This document shows, in pieces, positions 1 to 8,115 of a stretch of DNA of 64,000 bases (position 1 is the first letter of the stretch; each line of letters opens with the position of its first letter). Origin of the DNA: Paenibacillus_AA sp045062745 (GTDB taxonomy: Bacteria > Bacillota > Bacilli > Paenibacillales > NBRC-103111); NCBI RefSeq assembly GCF_045062745.1, contig NZ_JBJGED010000001.1, positions 434,001 to 498,000 of the forward strand, in the 5' to 3' direction. Below the pieces are notes generated by a model, which saw nothing but the letters and a program-made list of their open reading frames with translations, searched no databases and was not told the origin of the DNA. The position numbers and the translations under genes are program-made.

Positions 1-19
1 CGCGCGAAAATGAACTATA

Positions 20-42
20 GTACTGTACATGCAATGCAGTAC
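20..42. promoter_or_regulatory. Inverted repeat upstream of the AraC gene
   Basis: GTACTG (20-25) and CAGTAC (37-42) form 6-bp inverted arms about 26 bp before the AraC start codon. The left arm overlaps CTGTACAT (23-30), an octamer that recurs three times in the 60.3 kb regulatory region. It may be an operator or part of an autoregulatory site. No confident -35/-10 pair can be placed because the window begins here. Confidence 0.3.
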
Positions 43-67
43 GATCAACAAGGAGGGGAAGACAGCG

Positions 68-865
68 ATGCTCTCACTCGTAAATCTGAGGATGGATCAA
101 GGTGTCGAATGGTTCGAGGAACGGCCGGCAGGCGTCCCGCAAGCGCTGCTCGTCTTGGTCAGCTACGGGAAGTGCGTGTATTGGATCGAACACGAGAAAG
201 TCATCGCGGAGAAAGGCGATCTGCTCCTCATCCCCCCGAATACATCTTATTACGGCAAAAGCATCCCGACCGTCGTACACGAGAAGTACGTCGCCGTAGT
301 GAAAATGGAACCGGCAGATCCGGGGAGATTCGAGGCGTCGGCAGCCGGGGCCCTGCCGCTCCTGCAGAGCAAGCGCTGGGTCAAGGCCAAAACGGGCTTG
401 TACGACTACATGCTCGAGCGCATCCGCAGGTGCTTTTCGGAGTGGACGGACCAGGAGGCCTATGCGGCCGTGCGGGGACAGGCGATCGTCCTGGAGCTGT
501 TCGCCCTCTGGAACCGCGAGCTGGACGGGGCACCGGCCTCCTCCGACCTGACGCGGCTCGCCGAGCGGATGAAAGCCTACATCCAGGAGCATTACCGATC
601 GAAAATCACCAAGGAGGAGCTCGGCGCTTGCATAGGTAGAAGCCCCAACTACGCGGCCACCGTCTTCCGCCGGATCACGGGGCAAACGATCAGCGAGTAC
701 GTCCACGCCGTCCGCATGAAGTCGGCCGTGTTCCTGCTGCGCGATTCGCTCTTGACCGTGGCGGAGATCTCCGAAATGCTGGGCTACCGCGACGTGTCCT
801 ACTTCCAGCGTACATTCAAGCGGATCTATGCCGCCACGCCGTCGGCTTACATGAAGGAGCGATGA
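68..865 (+). CDS. AraC family transcriptional regulator
   Basis: A 265-residue one-component regulator. The N-terminal ~150 residues look like the cupin-type sensing domain of AraC proteins (motif LLLIPPNTSYYG near residue 55). The last ~100 residues carry the two helix-turn-helix units, the second with the family pattern VAEISEMLGYRDVSYFQRTF. I chose the ATG at 68 because AAGGAGGGG (50-58) lies at ideal spacing; an upstream in-frame ATG at 29 has no ribosome site. The gene stands alone and precedes the polyamine-like pair, so it could regulate that or something left of the window. The ligand is unknown; proteins with this layout often sense sugars. Confidence 0.88.
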   Translation: MLSLVNLRMDQGVEWFEERPAGVPQALLVLVSYGKCVYWIEHEKVIAEKGDLLLIPPNTSYYGKSIPTVVHEKYVAVVKMEPADPGRFEASAAGALPLLQSKRWVKAKTGLYDYMLERIRRCFSEWTDQEAYAAVRGQAIVLELFALWNRELDGAPASSDLTRLAERMKAYIQEHYRSKITKEELGACIGRSPNYAATVFRRITGQTISEYVHAVRMKSAVFLLRDSLLTVAEISEMLGYRDVSYFQRTFKRIYAATPSAYMKER

Positions 866-948
866 GAGTCTGCAAGAACCCTCTTTCGTTCTTCTTTTCA
901 TCATCTGTATGAGCACGGATCTCGAGAAAACAGAAGGGGGACGCGAAA

Positions 949-990
949 ATGGGAATGATCATTAGGCAACAAGCTATTCCGTTCTACTAA
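949..990 (+). CDS. 13-codon leader peptide candidate
   Basis: A very short frame encoding MGMIIRQQAIPFY then TAA. It has an excellent ribosome site (AAGGGGG, 934-940, 8-nt spacing) and lies 66 bp before the start of the spermidine-synthase-like gene. Nothing about its product is recognised. Position and strong translation signal suggest an upstream ORF that could couple translation to expression of the next gene; this is inference only. Confidence 0.35.
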   Translation: MGMIIRQQAIPFY

Positions 991-1056
991 TCGTACATAT
1001 TATATTGCATATGCTGCAAGCATAGGAGATTCCAGCTCACAGAAAGGAGTGACGAT

Positions 1057-2031
1057 ATGAGTCAATGGATATGGATGGCCGTTGGTGCCGGACTCGTTTT
1101 GTCCATCGAAGGATTGTACTTGATTTATTGGAGATATTTAGGCTCCGGCTCGGTCAGGGATTATATCAACGAGGACCAGGCGCCTGAAGGAAAATATCGG
1201 ATACTGCGTAAAATGAAAACGCCTAACCAGCGGATCGCCCTTGTTGATTATCGCGGGGAAATGTGGATTTACGGAAATGGCGACGTCATGTTCAGTACAA
1301 CGGAAGATGAACATATGTATGCCGAGGTGATGGTTCACATTCCGATGGCTGCGGCAGGTAAGCGGAAGAAGATTCTGATCATCGGCGGCGGCGGCGGCGT
1401 GACGACCCGTGAAGCGCTTCGTTATTCGGAGGTGGAGGAAATAACCACCGTCGATGTCGACGATGTGATGCTGGATTTTGGTAAAAATCTGGACGCCTTG
1501 GTCAAATTTAATAAGGGTTCCTTAAATCACCCTAAAGTGAAGACCGTCATCGAAGACGGCAGAAGCTTTGTCGAGAGGGCGCCTGCCAAGTGGGACGTCA
1601 TTATTATCGATATTCCGGAGCCTACAAACGGTTGTCCCCAGCTTTCCCGTCTCTTCAGCTGGGAGTTCTACGGTCTCTTAAAAGAACGATTGGAGCCGAA
1701 CGGTGCAATCAGCGTAGCCTGCTCCACCTCCTCCTGGATGCCCGAGTATTTCTGGAGCATACAGGAGACCCTCAAAAAGGCTGGATTCCATGTGCTTCCA
1801 TACCACAATTTCGTGCTGGAGGACGGCGAGGACTGGGGCTTCTGTCTGGCCACACTGTTCTCTGTACAGGCTGACAGCTTGCGGATGCTGGTCTCGACGC
1901 AATACCTGACTCCCGAAAAGCTGAAGGATATGTTTCACATGCCGTATTATTTTGTCAACCGCCATCAAAAAGGGAAAATTCAAACCGACCGCAACACGGC
2001 GCTGCTGGATATCGTTAATGATGCGTTTTGA
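1057..2031 (+). CDS. Membrane-anchored spermidine synthase-like protein
   Basis: 324 residues with an N-terminal hydrophobic segment (about residues 4-26) followed by a Rossmann aminopropyltransferase/methyltransferase fold. IIGGGGGV (108-115) is the nucleotide-binding loop; classical spermidine synthases have GGGDGG there, so the usual Asp is missing. VDVDDVMLDF (132-141) is the acidic strand end. The catalytic loop reads IDIPEPTNGC (184-193) where classical enzymes have D-x-T-D-P, resembling the DLPDP form of membrane-linked SpeE-like proteins. It probably uses decarboxylated or ordinary S-adenosylmethionine, but the transferred group and acceptor cannot be told. It faces the homospermidine-synthase-like gene. 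Start supported by AAAGGAG before the ATG. Confidence 0.8.
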   Translation: MSQWIWMAVGAGLVLSIEGLYLIYWRYLGSGSVRDYINEDQAPEGKYRILRKMKTPNQRIALVDYRGEMWIYGNGDVMFSTTEDEHMYAEVMVHIPMAAAGKRKKILIIGGGGGVTTREALRYSEVEEITTVDVDDVMLDFGKNLDALVKFNKGSLNHPKVKTVIEDGRSFVERAPAKWDVIIIDIPEPTNGCPQLSRLFSWEFYGLLKERLEPNGAISVACSTSSWMPEYFWSIQETLKKAGFHVLPYHNFVLEDGEDWGFCLATLFSVQADSLRMLVSTQYLTPEKLKDMFHMPYYFVNRHQKGKIQTDRNTALLDIVNDAF

Positions 2032-2110
2032 AATGATCCCTTTGAATTGAATATGCGAGATCAGGAGACAGTCGGGGGATTGGGTGTCTCCTTCAGCGTT
2101 TTGTTCACCA

Positions 2111-2140
2111 AAAAAGCTAATCATACGTTCATGATTAGCT
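2111..2140 (-). terminator. Rho-independent terminator of the 2149-3420 gene
   Basis: A perfect 10-bp stem, AGCTAATCAT (2115-2124) with ATGATTAGCT (2131-2140), 6-nt loop. Read on the minus strand it is followed by a run of T, so it terminates the dehydrogenase gene. No T run follows on the plus strand. Confidence 0.85.
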
Positions 2141-2148
2141 TAGGCAGC

Positions 2149-3420
2149 TTATTCTTGTATCCATTTGATTCGTTGATGCAGCAATCCGTCCGAAGTCCCG
2201 TTCATGCCGGTTACAAATTCTCTCATATGATAAGTAACATACTCCCCATACTTGCTTTCGGTGTCTAACAAAAGCTTATCGACATAATAGACGCCCAAAG
2301 GAAGATCATCCAAGACTAGACTTGCCAATCCGGCATAAATACCGCAGGCAACCTGGAAGTAGGTAGCATTCGTTGCGTATTTCGGGAAGATATCGCTGCT
2401 TTTCATCGTGTTATAAATATATTTTTCATGATCGTTATACACTAGGAGCACGCCGACCAGATCTTCCCCTTCAACCTCTCCTTCGGCAGGATCAATGATC
2501 TTCTGATTCCAGTGCCATAAGTCATCCACGTTACCCAGGTTATTTCGAATCAATTCCGTAGTATATTCATTTACCCGGTAAATAAATCCGATTTCCATAT
2601 CAAATAATTCACCTAAAGTAATGACTTCTTCATGAGGCATGAGACAACCATAAAATTGCTTCTCATCCAGCCTTACTTTATATTCCAAAGCATAAACTTC
2701 CTCATAGAGGTAATGCGGCAAATGATGGTTGACAAACATCGGAAAGCTTAAAATAGCCTCATCAAGGAAGCATTCAACGGACCATGATGCGTAAATGGTA
2801 TACGGTTCTATGATTTTTTTATCGGCGAAAAAAGAGTTGTCATGCTCTACGATGTAACAGGCTAATGGCTTTTGGTCCGGATTTTCATTCATTAATTTAA
2901 TCGCCATCCATTGTACGACACCTGGATTCATACCGGAGCATACGATGGCCGTCGTATTTGTAAATTGATTTTTTTTCGCTTCAAATCGGATATACCGTTC
3001 CGTGAGAGGGAAACCGTACAGGCTTTCATCCTCGTCCACCTGGGTATTCTCTAACGCCGAGTTGATATAGAATACGCCTAAATCGTTGCAACAGCTGAGC
3101 ATTTCAATGGTATCCGCCCATGAAACATCAATAACGATCTTTGTTTTTGTCTGGATCAGATGCTCACGGAATTCATTGACATCTTTGAGATCCAGCTGAT
3201 AAAGCTTTATTTTATCGTACAGGTGAGGGAATAAATGGATGTAGTAACTGGGATCCTTTTGTTTTTTATCAATTAGATGGAGCTTTGATTTTTTCAATAT
3301 GGAGTATAAGGGGTCGTTTATATCTTGAACCGATTGATTAAGGATGGCTAAGATCGCCTTGGCAACACCTCCGCAGCTGCCTAGAATTGTAATCGAATAT
3401 TTATTCCTCCAATGCAGCAT
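2149..3420 (-). CDS. Homospermidine synthase / saccharopine dehydrogenase-like protein
   Basis: 423 residues. It begins with a Rossmann dinucleotide-binding strand and loop (TILGSCGGVAKA, 11-22) and contains CSGMNPGVVQW (161-171), a motif typical of the homospermidine synthase and saccharopine dehydrogenase superfamily. The length is slightly short for homospermidine synthase (about 470). Members make C-N bonds by NAD(P)-dependent imine reduction. The sequence is clearly A+T-richer than the genes on either side, suggesting acquisition by transfer. Convergent to the SpeE-like gene at 1057-2031; together they may make or modify a polyamine or an amino-acid conjugate. Exact substrate unknown. 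Start has AGGGAAGTG upstream. Confidence 0.72.
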   Translation of the reverse strand: MLHWRNKYSITILGSCGGVAKAILAILNQSVQDINDPLYSILKKSKLHLIDKKQKDPSYYIHLFPHLYDKIKLYQLDLKDVNEFREHLIQTKTKIVIDVSWADTIEMLSCCNDLGVFYINSALENTQVDEDESLYGFPLTERYIRFEAKKNQFTNTTAIVCSGMNPGVVQWMAIKLMNENPDQKPLACYIVEHDNSFFADKKIIEPYTIYASWSVECFLDEAILSFPMFVNHHLPHYLYEEVYALEYKVRLDEKQFYGCLMPHEEVITLGELFDMEIGFIYRVNEYTTELIRNNLGNVDDLWHWNQKIIDPAEGEVEGEDLVGVLLVYNDHEKYIYNTMKSSDIFPKYATNATYFQVACGIYAGLASLVLDDLPLGVYYVDKLLLDTESKYGEYVTYHMREFVTGMNGTSDGLLHQRIKWIQE

Positions 3421-3640
3421 TCCATCACTTCCCTATTATTATTAGATTGATATATGTTATGAACTTCTGATAGGAATGCTTGGATGATCTCTGCAGTTAT
3501 CGGAAAAATGGACGATATTCCGGCTGAAAGAGCTGGGAGGACCGTTAAGCAGGATTGGATCATGCATGAGGCCGCCGAACAGTCCGTCGGTAGGAATCCG
3601 CCTTCAACATGTCGAATGCCTATTGCGGAGGTGTGGATTT

Positions 3641-4759
3641 GTGGAGACACATGCAGACAACCCGCGGCCGAGGCCGCTGTATACGTTTAACGACGCCTGG
3701 ACGGAATGGCTCGCGGGCGGCAAATTTCCGATCGCCTTTTTCGGCGACAGCACGATTGACGGGGCCAATACGACCGGGTGGGTCCGCAATACGATCGGCG
3801 CGGACAACGTGTCCCCGAACGCGTTCAGCCGAAAGCTGGAGCGCCTGCTGAGAGAGGCCGCAGACAATACGCAGTTGCGCGTCTACAACGCCGGGTTCAG
3901 CGGACAAGTGTCGAGCTGGGCGGTCACGGTGATCGACGACGTATTCGGGCCAGAGTCCCCGTACTGCGACGTCAAGATGATGGGCATCGGCTTCGGCATC
4001 AACGACCGGCTCGGGTACGAAAACGAGAAGGCGTACCGGCTCGGCTTCAAAGCAAACATTACCCATCTCATCGAGTGGTGTTACGCTCAAGGGATCCAGC
4101 CCTTCCTGCTGACAACCCAGGCTACGCTGGAGCCCGGCGTATGGACGCAATACGTGCAGGATTACCCGATGCGGACTAGCGGGCACATCGACTCGATCGC
4201 AAACGAAGTGAAGCGGGAGCTGGCGGTCGAATACGGCCTGCAGCTCATCGACGTGAACCGCTACACCGAGCAGTTTCTCTTGTATTCGTCCCACAGCGCG
4301 AAGCACATTATTTCGGACCGGCTGCACTTCGGGGATATCGGCCATCAGTTCGAAGCGGAGCTGCTGTTCGCTCACATCGTGCCTCGCACGGTCGTGGCCG
4401 ACAGCTTCACGAAGCTGGATTTGTCCAGCCAGCATTTATTCCGGAGCGTGCCCGAGGATTGGCTGACTTTGCCCGAGAAGCCGGCCGATTCGTTCAAGGT
4501 GTACGTGGATCATACCCTGGAGGAGGCGGAGGATCGCCCGATCCTGTCGGCCTGGGTATTCGTGCTGGCCAAGCATCCGCTCGTGCTCCGAGCCTACAAG
4601 CATGACAGTCCGGATACGTACGTCCGAATCAACGGTAAGGCGCGGACGCTGACCGGTCCCGAGACGCTGCTGGGCGAGCTGGATATGGGGTTGTACAAGC
4701 TGGAGGGGTGCAGCGGAGTGTCGATGCGAGTGGATTTCAAAGGATTTACGCTAGAATAG
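3641..4759 (+). CDS. SGNH/GDSL hydrolase family protein
   Basis: 372 residues if started at GTG 3641, which has GGAGGTG at ideal 7-nt spacing. An upstream ATG at 3566 lacks a ribosome site and adds a non-conserved tail. SGNH blocks are visible: GDSTIDG (35-41, catalytic Ser), NAGFSGQ (oxyanion Gly), GFGINDR (block III Asn) and DRLHFGDIGH near residue 225 (catalytic Asp and His). This matches cytoplasmic carbohydrate esterases of the rhamnogalacturonan-acetylesterase type; no signal peptide is seen. A C-terminal domain of ~110 residues follows the catalytic His and is not recognised. Likely deacetylates a sugar or oligosaccharide. Confidence 0.82.
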   Translation: METHADNPRPRPLYTFNDAWTEWLAGGKFPIAFFGDSTIDGANTTGWVRNTIGADNVSPNAFSRKLERLLREAADNTQLRVYNAGFSGQVSSWAVTVIDDVFGPESPYCDVKMMGIGFGINDRLGYENEKAYRLGFKANITHLIEWCYAQGIQPFLLTTQATLEPGVWTQYVQDYPMRTSGHIDSIANEVKRELAVEYGLQLIDVNRYTEQFLLYSSHSAKHIISDRLHFGDIGHQFEAELLFAHIVPRTVVADSFTKLDLSSQHLFRSVPEDWLTLPEKPADSFKVYVDHTLEEAEDRPILSAWVFVLAKHPLVLRAYKHDSPDTYVRINGKARTLTGPETLLGELDMGLYKLEGCSGVSMRVDFKGFTLE

Positions 4760-4760
4760 C

Positions 4761-4809
4761 AAAAAAAGGGACCCGATGAGAGTTGCCTCTCGTACCGGAT
4801 CCCTTTTTT
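4761..4809. terminator. Bidirectional terminator between convergent genes
   Basis: A long stem joins AAAAAAGGGACCCG to CCGGATCCCTTTTTT with an inner GAGAG/CTCTC arm and a TTGC loop. Runs of A and T on both sides let it stop the SGNH gene (plus) and the PH-domain gene (minus). Confidence 0.85.
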
Positions 4810-4819
4810 GTTTAGCCTT

Positions 4820-5248
4820 TTACCCGTTAATCCGTTTCTGGTTCTCGTGCGCAAGCGTGATTAACGCGACGTACAGCGGCTGCACGTTGAATTTTTTGCC
4901 GAACTCGAACTTGTGGGAAGCGACTTGCACATTGTTCGACTTGTAATACGGCGACGTGATGTAGTGGATGTCGAGCTGGCTGTCGTCGAATCCCGTCCCG
5001 GCGGTTTCCAAGCTCACTTCGTAGATCGAGTCGAGCGAGATGGACGCGACGCGGGTTTTGCTGCCCGTCACGCCCTGATGATCGATGAAGATGAGCCGTT
5101 CGTTAGTCACGATGAACGTGTCCCTGACGAGCTTGAACCCCATCTGAATCGTCTCGGTCGGCATCAGATAGATGCCGTATTTGCCTTGAAGCTCTTCGTT
5201 CGATACGTCGGAATAATTGCCGAATAAGCCGCTGAATAAGTTGGCCAT
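4820..5248 (-). CDS. Bacterial PH-domain protein
   Basis: 142 residues, nearly all one bacterial PH domain (PF08000 type). The pattern KLVRDTFIVTNERLIFIDHQG (split here as KLVRDTFIVTNERL then IFIDHQG) followed by GSKTRVASISLDSI is characteristic. No membrane segment. Function of this family is poorly known; members are small cytoplasmic proteins sometimes linked to stress. GGAGGAGGG precedes the ATG at 5248. Confidence 0.82.
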   Translation of the reverse strand: MANLFSGLFGNYSDVSNEELQGKYGIYLMPTETIQMGFKLVRDTFIVTNERLIFIDHQGVTGSKTRVASISLDSIYEVSLETAGTGFDDSQLDIHYITSPYYKSNNVQVASHKFEFGKKFNVQPLYVALITLAHENQKRING

Positions 5249-5332
5249 AGGAAGAACCCTCCTCCGGATAGTAGGATTATCGCTCTCACAGTCTTATTCG
5301 ACGGAACACGGAGATATCCCTACTCCCGCTGT

Positions 5333-6325
5333 TCAGACGAGAAGGATTTTCCCCGCGCCGCCGCTCCGTTCCGCCGCCTCGATCGCTTCCCGGTACGCCT
5401 CCAGCGGATAACGGCCCGCGATCGGCGACAGCCGGAGCTGACCTGCGTCCAACAGACCGACGATACGCTCGAAAGCGGCGTGCCATCCCGCGGGCGTGAC
5501 GTCCTGCAGCCAGTGGCGCAGGTGGAACAGCCCGAACCGCACGTCCGCCTGGGCGGCCGCGGCGGACAGGTTCAGCGGCGTCCCGGACAACAGACCGATG
5601 CCGAGCATCATCCCGCCGGGCCGCGTACAGGCGAGCAGCTCGAGGCCGGCCGGGCCGCCTACGCTGTCGATGGCGACGGCGGCACCTCGGCCGCCCGTCA
5701 ACTCCTGCACCCGCTCCGGGAGCGGCCCCAAGGCCGCGTCAAAGGCGTCGAGCACATGCTCCGCCCCCAGGGCAAGGAGCGATGCCGTATGGGCCCCGCT
5801 GCGCGTCACCGCGATCAGCCGGAAGCCCAACACGCGCGACAGCTGGGCGAGAACCCTGCCGATAGCGGATCCGCCGGCGTTCACCACCCACCAATCCCCG
5901 GGACGGCTCGGCGCGATCTCGGTGCACAGCAGGATGGCGGTGACGGGGTTGATGTACAGCTGAGCGGCCGTATCGTCGTCGAGGGAGTCCGGCACCTCCA
6001 CCGCCCACTCCGCCGGAGCGACGGCGAGCTGCTGCCACGTCCCTTCTCCCCGCAGCGGCAGCACTCGCTTGCCGAGCCACGAGGCCGGGACCCCTGGCCC
6101 GACCGCCTCGACATAGCCCACCCCTTCGTACCCAGGTACACCCGGCAGAGGAATCCGGTGGGCATACGCGCCCCGGATCGGGATGAGATCGGACGGATTG
6201 ATCGGGCGGGCCGCCAGCCGCACCAGCAGCTCCCTCGCCTGGGGGGCGGGCAGAGTCCGGCGCTCCAGCTCCAGCACGTCCCGCGGTTCGCCGAAACGGC
6301 GATACAACAGTCGATCCGCTTGCAT
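5333..6325 (-). CDS. Zinc-independent MDR oxidoreductase (quinone/enoyl reductase type)
   Basis: 330 residues, medium-chain dehydrogenase/reductase. N-terminal GroES-like part with RPINPSDLIPIRG (about 40-52) and GVPGYEGVGYVEAVG, as in mitochondrial-type enoyl reductases, and a Rossmann segment NAGGSAIGRVLAQL around residue 150. The catalytic zinc Cys/His/Glu set and the structural-zinc Cys cluster are absent, so a zinc-free NADPH-dependent reductase is expected. It starts 15 bp after the MFS gene on the same strand with its own GGGAGC site, so the two form an operon, perhaps for efflux and reduction of a toxic carbonyl or quinone. Confidence 0.85.
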   Translation of the reverse strand: MQADRLLYRRFGEPRDVLELERRTLPAPQARELLVRLAARPINPSDLIPIRGAYAHRIPLPGVPGYEGVGYVEAVGPGVPASWLGKRVLPLRGEGTWQQLAVAPAEWAVEVPDSLDDDTAAQLYINPVTAILLCTEIAPSRPGDWWVVNAGGSAIGRVLAQLSRVLGFRLIAVTRSGAHTASLLALGAEHVLDAFDAALGPLPERVQELTGGRGAAVAIDSVGGPAGLELLACTRPGGMMLGIGLLSGTPLNLSAAAAQADVRFGLFHLRHWLQDVTPAGWHAAFERIVGLLDAGQLRLSPIAGRYPLEAYREAIEAAERSGGAGKILLV

Positions 6326-6340
6326 AGTCTTCAGCTCCCA

Positions 6341-7564
6341 TCAGCTTTTCCTTAATCTTCGCGATGCCCAGACAAGGGAGGCGAGACAGAGCGACCCCCA
6401 TACGAGCATGACATGCCCAAGCGCCGTGGCCAAATCCGACCGGTCCGCCAAATACCCGAGCACCGAGAACGTCGCCATCATGCCCGTCGAGATCATCATG
6501 CTGAACACGGAGAGCATCGTGGCGCGGATCCCCGTCGGCAGCAGCTCGTTCAGATACGCTTCCAAGAGCGGCTCCAGATAGCTGATGAACACCGCCATGA
6601 GCAAGAAAGCCGCAATCCCCGCGGTAGGTCCGTCCGAGGTCGCGAATAGCAGCAAGCAGACCGAGAAGCCGATGCCGGCCGTCCAGATCGACCCGCGTTT
6701 GCCCAGACGGCGCTCCCCCAGGAAGGCAGCCGCCGCAATCCCCGCGGACAGCCATGTCTCGACTCCATTGACGACACCGATCGCCCGATTGTTCATTCCG
6801 AACTGCTGGAACAGCACTTGGCTGTAGAACGCAATCGACCAGGACATCGCATACAAGACCGCCCCATACGTACAGAGAGCCAGGAAGGCCGGGCTGGTTC
6901 GCGCGAAGGCATACCCCTCTCCAAGCTGTCTCCAGAAAGAGTAGCGGGCTCCCGCAGACTCTCCCTCCAGCCCCTGATCCTCAGGCGGCTCGACCATCAG
7001 GTATACGATTCCGAAGGTAAGCAAGTTCAGCGCGATTTTGCCGCCGTACACCCAGGCCCAATCGATATCCGACAGCCCCCCGCCTGCGATGCCGCTTAAT
7101 CCGAGCGTGGCAAGCATAATCCCCGACAGCTGCGAATTGACGCGCTTAAACGACTCCTCCCGGCCCAGCCGCTTTAGCGTTTCATAGACCATCGCGCTCG
7201 TCGCTCCGGACTGGAATGTGCCGGCCGCCGCTCCGATCATGAAGCCGGCCACCGCTACGGAACCATGCCCCGCGATCAGCATAGCCGAGGACAAGGCGCC
7301 GATCACTTGGGCTGTCAGGAGGCTGATGCGCTTGCCGAAGCGATCCGCTACGTACCCCGTAGGCACCTCCAACAAGAAGCCGGTCAAATGATACGCCGAT
7401 TCGATCAAGGCAATCTCCGTCAGCGAGAAGCCTCTCGACACGAGGAACAGCATCCAGATCGCCCGGTCCAAGATGAATGAATTCAGAAAATAATATACAT
7501 AAAATAAAGGCACGTTGGCCGCTAACCGATCCCTACCCACGATCCTCATCCTTTTCCCATACAA
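6341..7564 (-). CDS. MFS transporter
   Basis: About 400 residues with ~12 hydrophobic segments. Motif A is seen as GYVADRFGKRIS after the second segment. The first open codon is a TTG at 7564; an ATG five codons in (7549) is equally possible, and neither has a clear ribosome site because a terminator for the upstream small gene sits directly before it. The substrate is unknown. First gene of a two-gene operon with the MDR oxidoreductase. Confidence 0.85.
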   Translation of the reverse strand: MYGKRMRIVGRDRLAANVPLFYVYYFLNSFILDRAIWMLFLVSRGFSLTEIALIESAYHLTGFLLEVPTGYVADRFGKRISLLTAQVIGALSSAMLIAGHGSVAVAGFMIGAAAGTFQSGATSAMVYETLKRLGREESFKRVNSQLSGIMLATLGLSGIAGGGLSDIDWAWVYGGKIALNLLTFGIVYLMVEPPEDQGLEGESAGARYSFWRQLGEGYAFARTSPAFLALCTYGAVLYAMSWSIAFYSQVLFQQFGMNNRAIGVVNGVETWLSAGIAAAAFLGERRLGKRGSIWTAGIGFSVCLLLFATSDGPTAGIAAFLLMAVFISYLEPLLEAYLNELLPTGIRATMLSVFSMMISTGMMATFSVLGYLADRSDLATALGHVMLVWGSLCLASLVWASRRLRKS

Positions 7565-7595
7565 AATAAAAAGCCGTGGAGCAGCACTCCACAGC
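7563..7595 (-). terminator. Terminator after the 43-residue gene
   Basis: Stem GCCGTGGAG/CTCCACAGC (7573-7595) with a 5-nt loop; on the minus strand TTTTTATTTT follows. It lies between the small gene at 7628-7759 and the MFS gene and supports the small gene being a real transcript. Confidence 0.8.
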
Positions 7596-7627
7596 CGGGA
7601 TGAGTCGCAATCGGGGTACTAACGGCC

Positions 7628-7759
7628 CTATCGCTCTCCAAGTGGCTTAAGGATGTGCTGATCCGAATATCCGTCCATAGACAGACTGATCCCGTTCCGC
7701 ACATCCGTGAATTTGATCGTCCGTACGATTTCGACCAGATACTCCAGTTGACTGCACAT
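7628..7759 (-). CDS. Small hypothetical protein, 43 residues
   Basis: Encodes MCSQLEYLVEIVRTIK followed by a polar tail ending LKPLGER. A GGTGA site lies about 8 nt before the ATG and a strong terminator (7563-7595) follows the stop by about 30 bp, so it looks like a complete small transcription unit. No family recognised; no membrane segment or signal peptide. The first half could form an amphipathic helix. Confidence 0.5.
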   Translation of the reverse strand: MCSQLEYLVEIVRTIKFTDVRNGISLSMDGYSDQHILKPLGER

Positions 7760-7819
7760 CTCTAAGTCACCTACTTTCCTTCCGAATCATTGGAACCTGG
7801 CATTTATTGTAGCACAAGG

Positions 7820-7924
7820 TCAAGATTTGTTCGAGCGCTTCTTTTTGGATCCGGCCACTTCCGAGTCCCGGTTGTTGCCCGGCAGTGACTTTTTCCCGCT
7901 GTTGTTCGCTTGATCCCGTGACAT
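7820..7924 (-). CDS. Small basic protein, 34 residues
   Basis: Encodes a polar, Lys/Arg/Asn/Ser-rich peptide starting MSRDQANNSGKK and ending KKKRSNKS. The ribosome site GGAAGGAGGGAG is very strong with good spacing. The composition resembles minor small spore proteins of Bacilli, but no known family signature is visible, so that is only a suggestion. It is 60 bp upstream of the 43-residue gene on the same strand. Confidence 0.5.
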   Translation of the reverse strand: MSRDQANNSGKKSLPGNNRDSEVAGSKKKRSNKS

Positions 7925-8027
7925 CCTGCTCCCTCCTTCCGCCCGCATTCCCCTACATTATGTCCTTCTTGATCAAGGAAGATGAGGAGAATAATGCTAT
8001 GGAAAAAGGAGACCCTATACTAAGCAA

Positions 8028-8078
8028 CCCCACAAAGTGAAGCAGGCCGCTGGAGTTTATTCCTATTACTTTGTGGGG
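8028..8078. promoter_or_regulatory. Large perfect inverted repeat before the deacetylase gene
   Basis: CCCCACAAAGT (8028-8038) and ACTTTGTGGGG (8068-8078) are perfect 11-bp inverted arms with a 29-nt loop, ending 37 bp before the ATG at 8116. There is no T run, so it is not a simple terminator. It could be an mRNA 5' structure protecting or controlling the deacetylase transcript, or an operator pair. Confidence 0.5.
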
Positions 8079-8115
8079 ACCCCGGGACATCTAACAAATA
8101 GGACAAGGTGATGGG

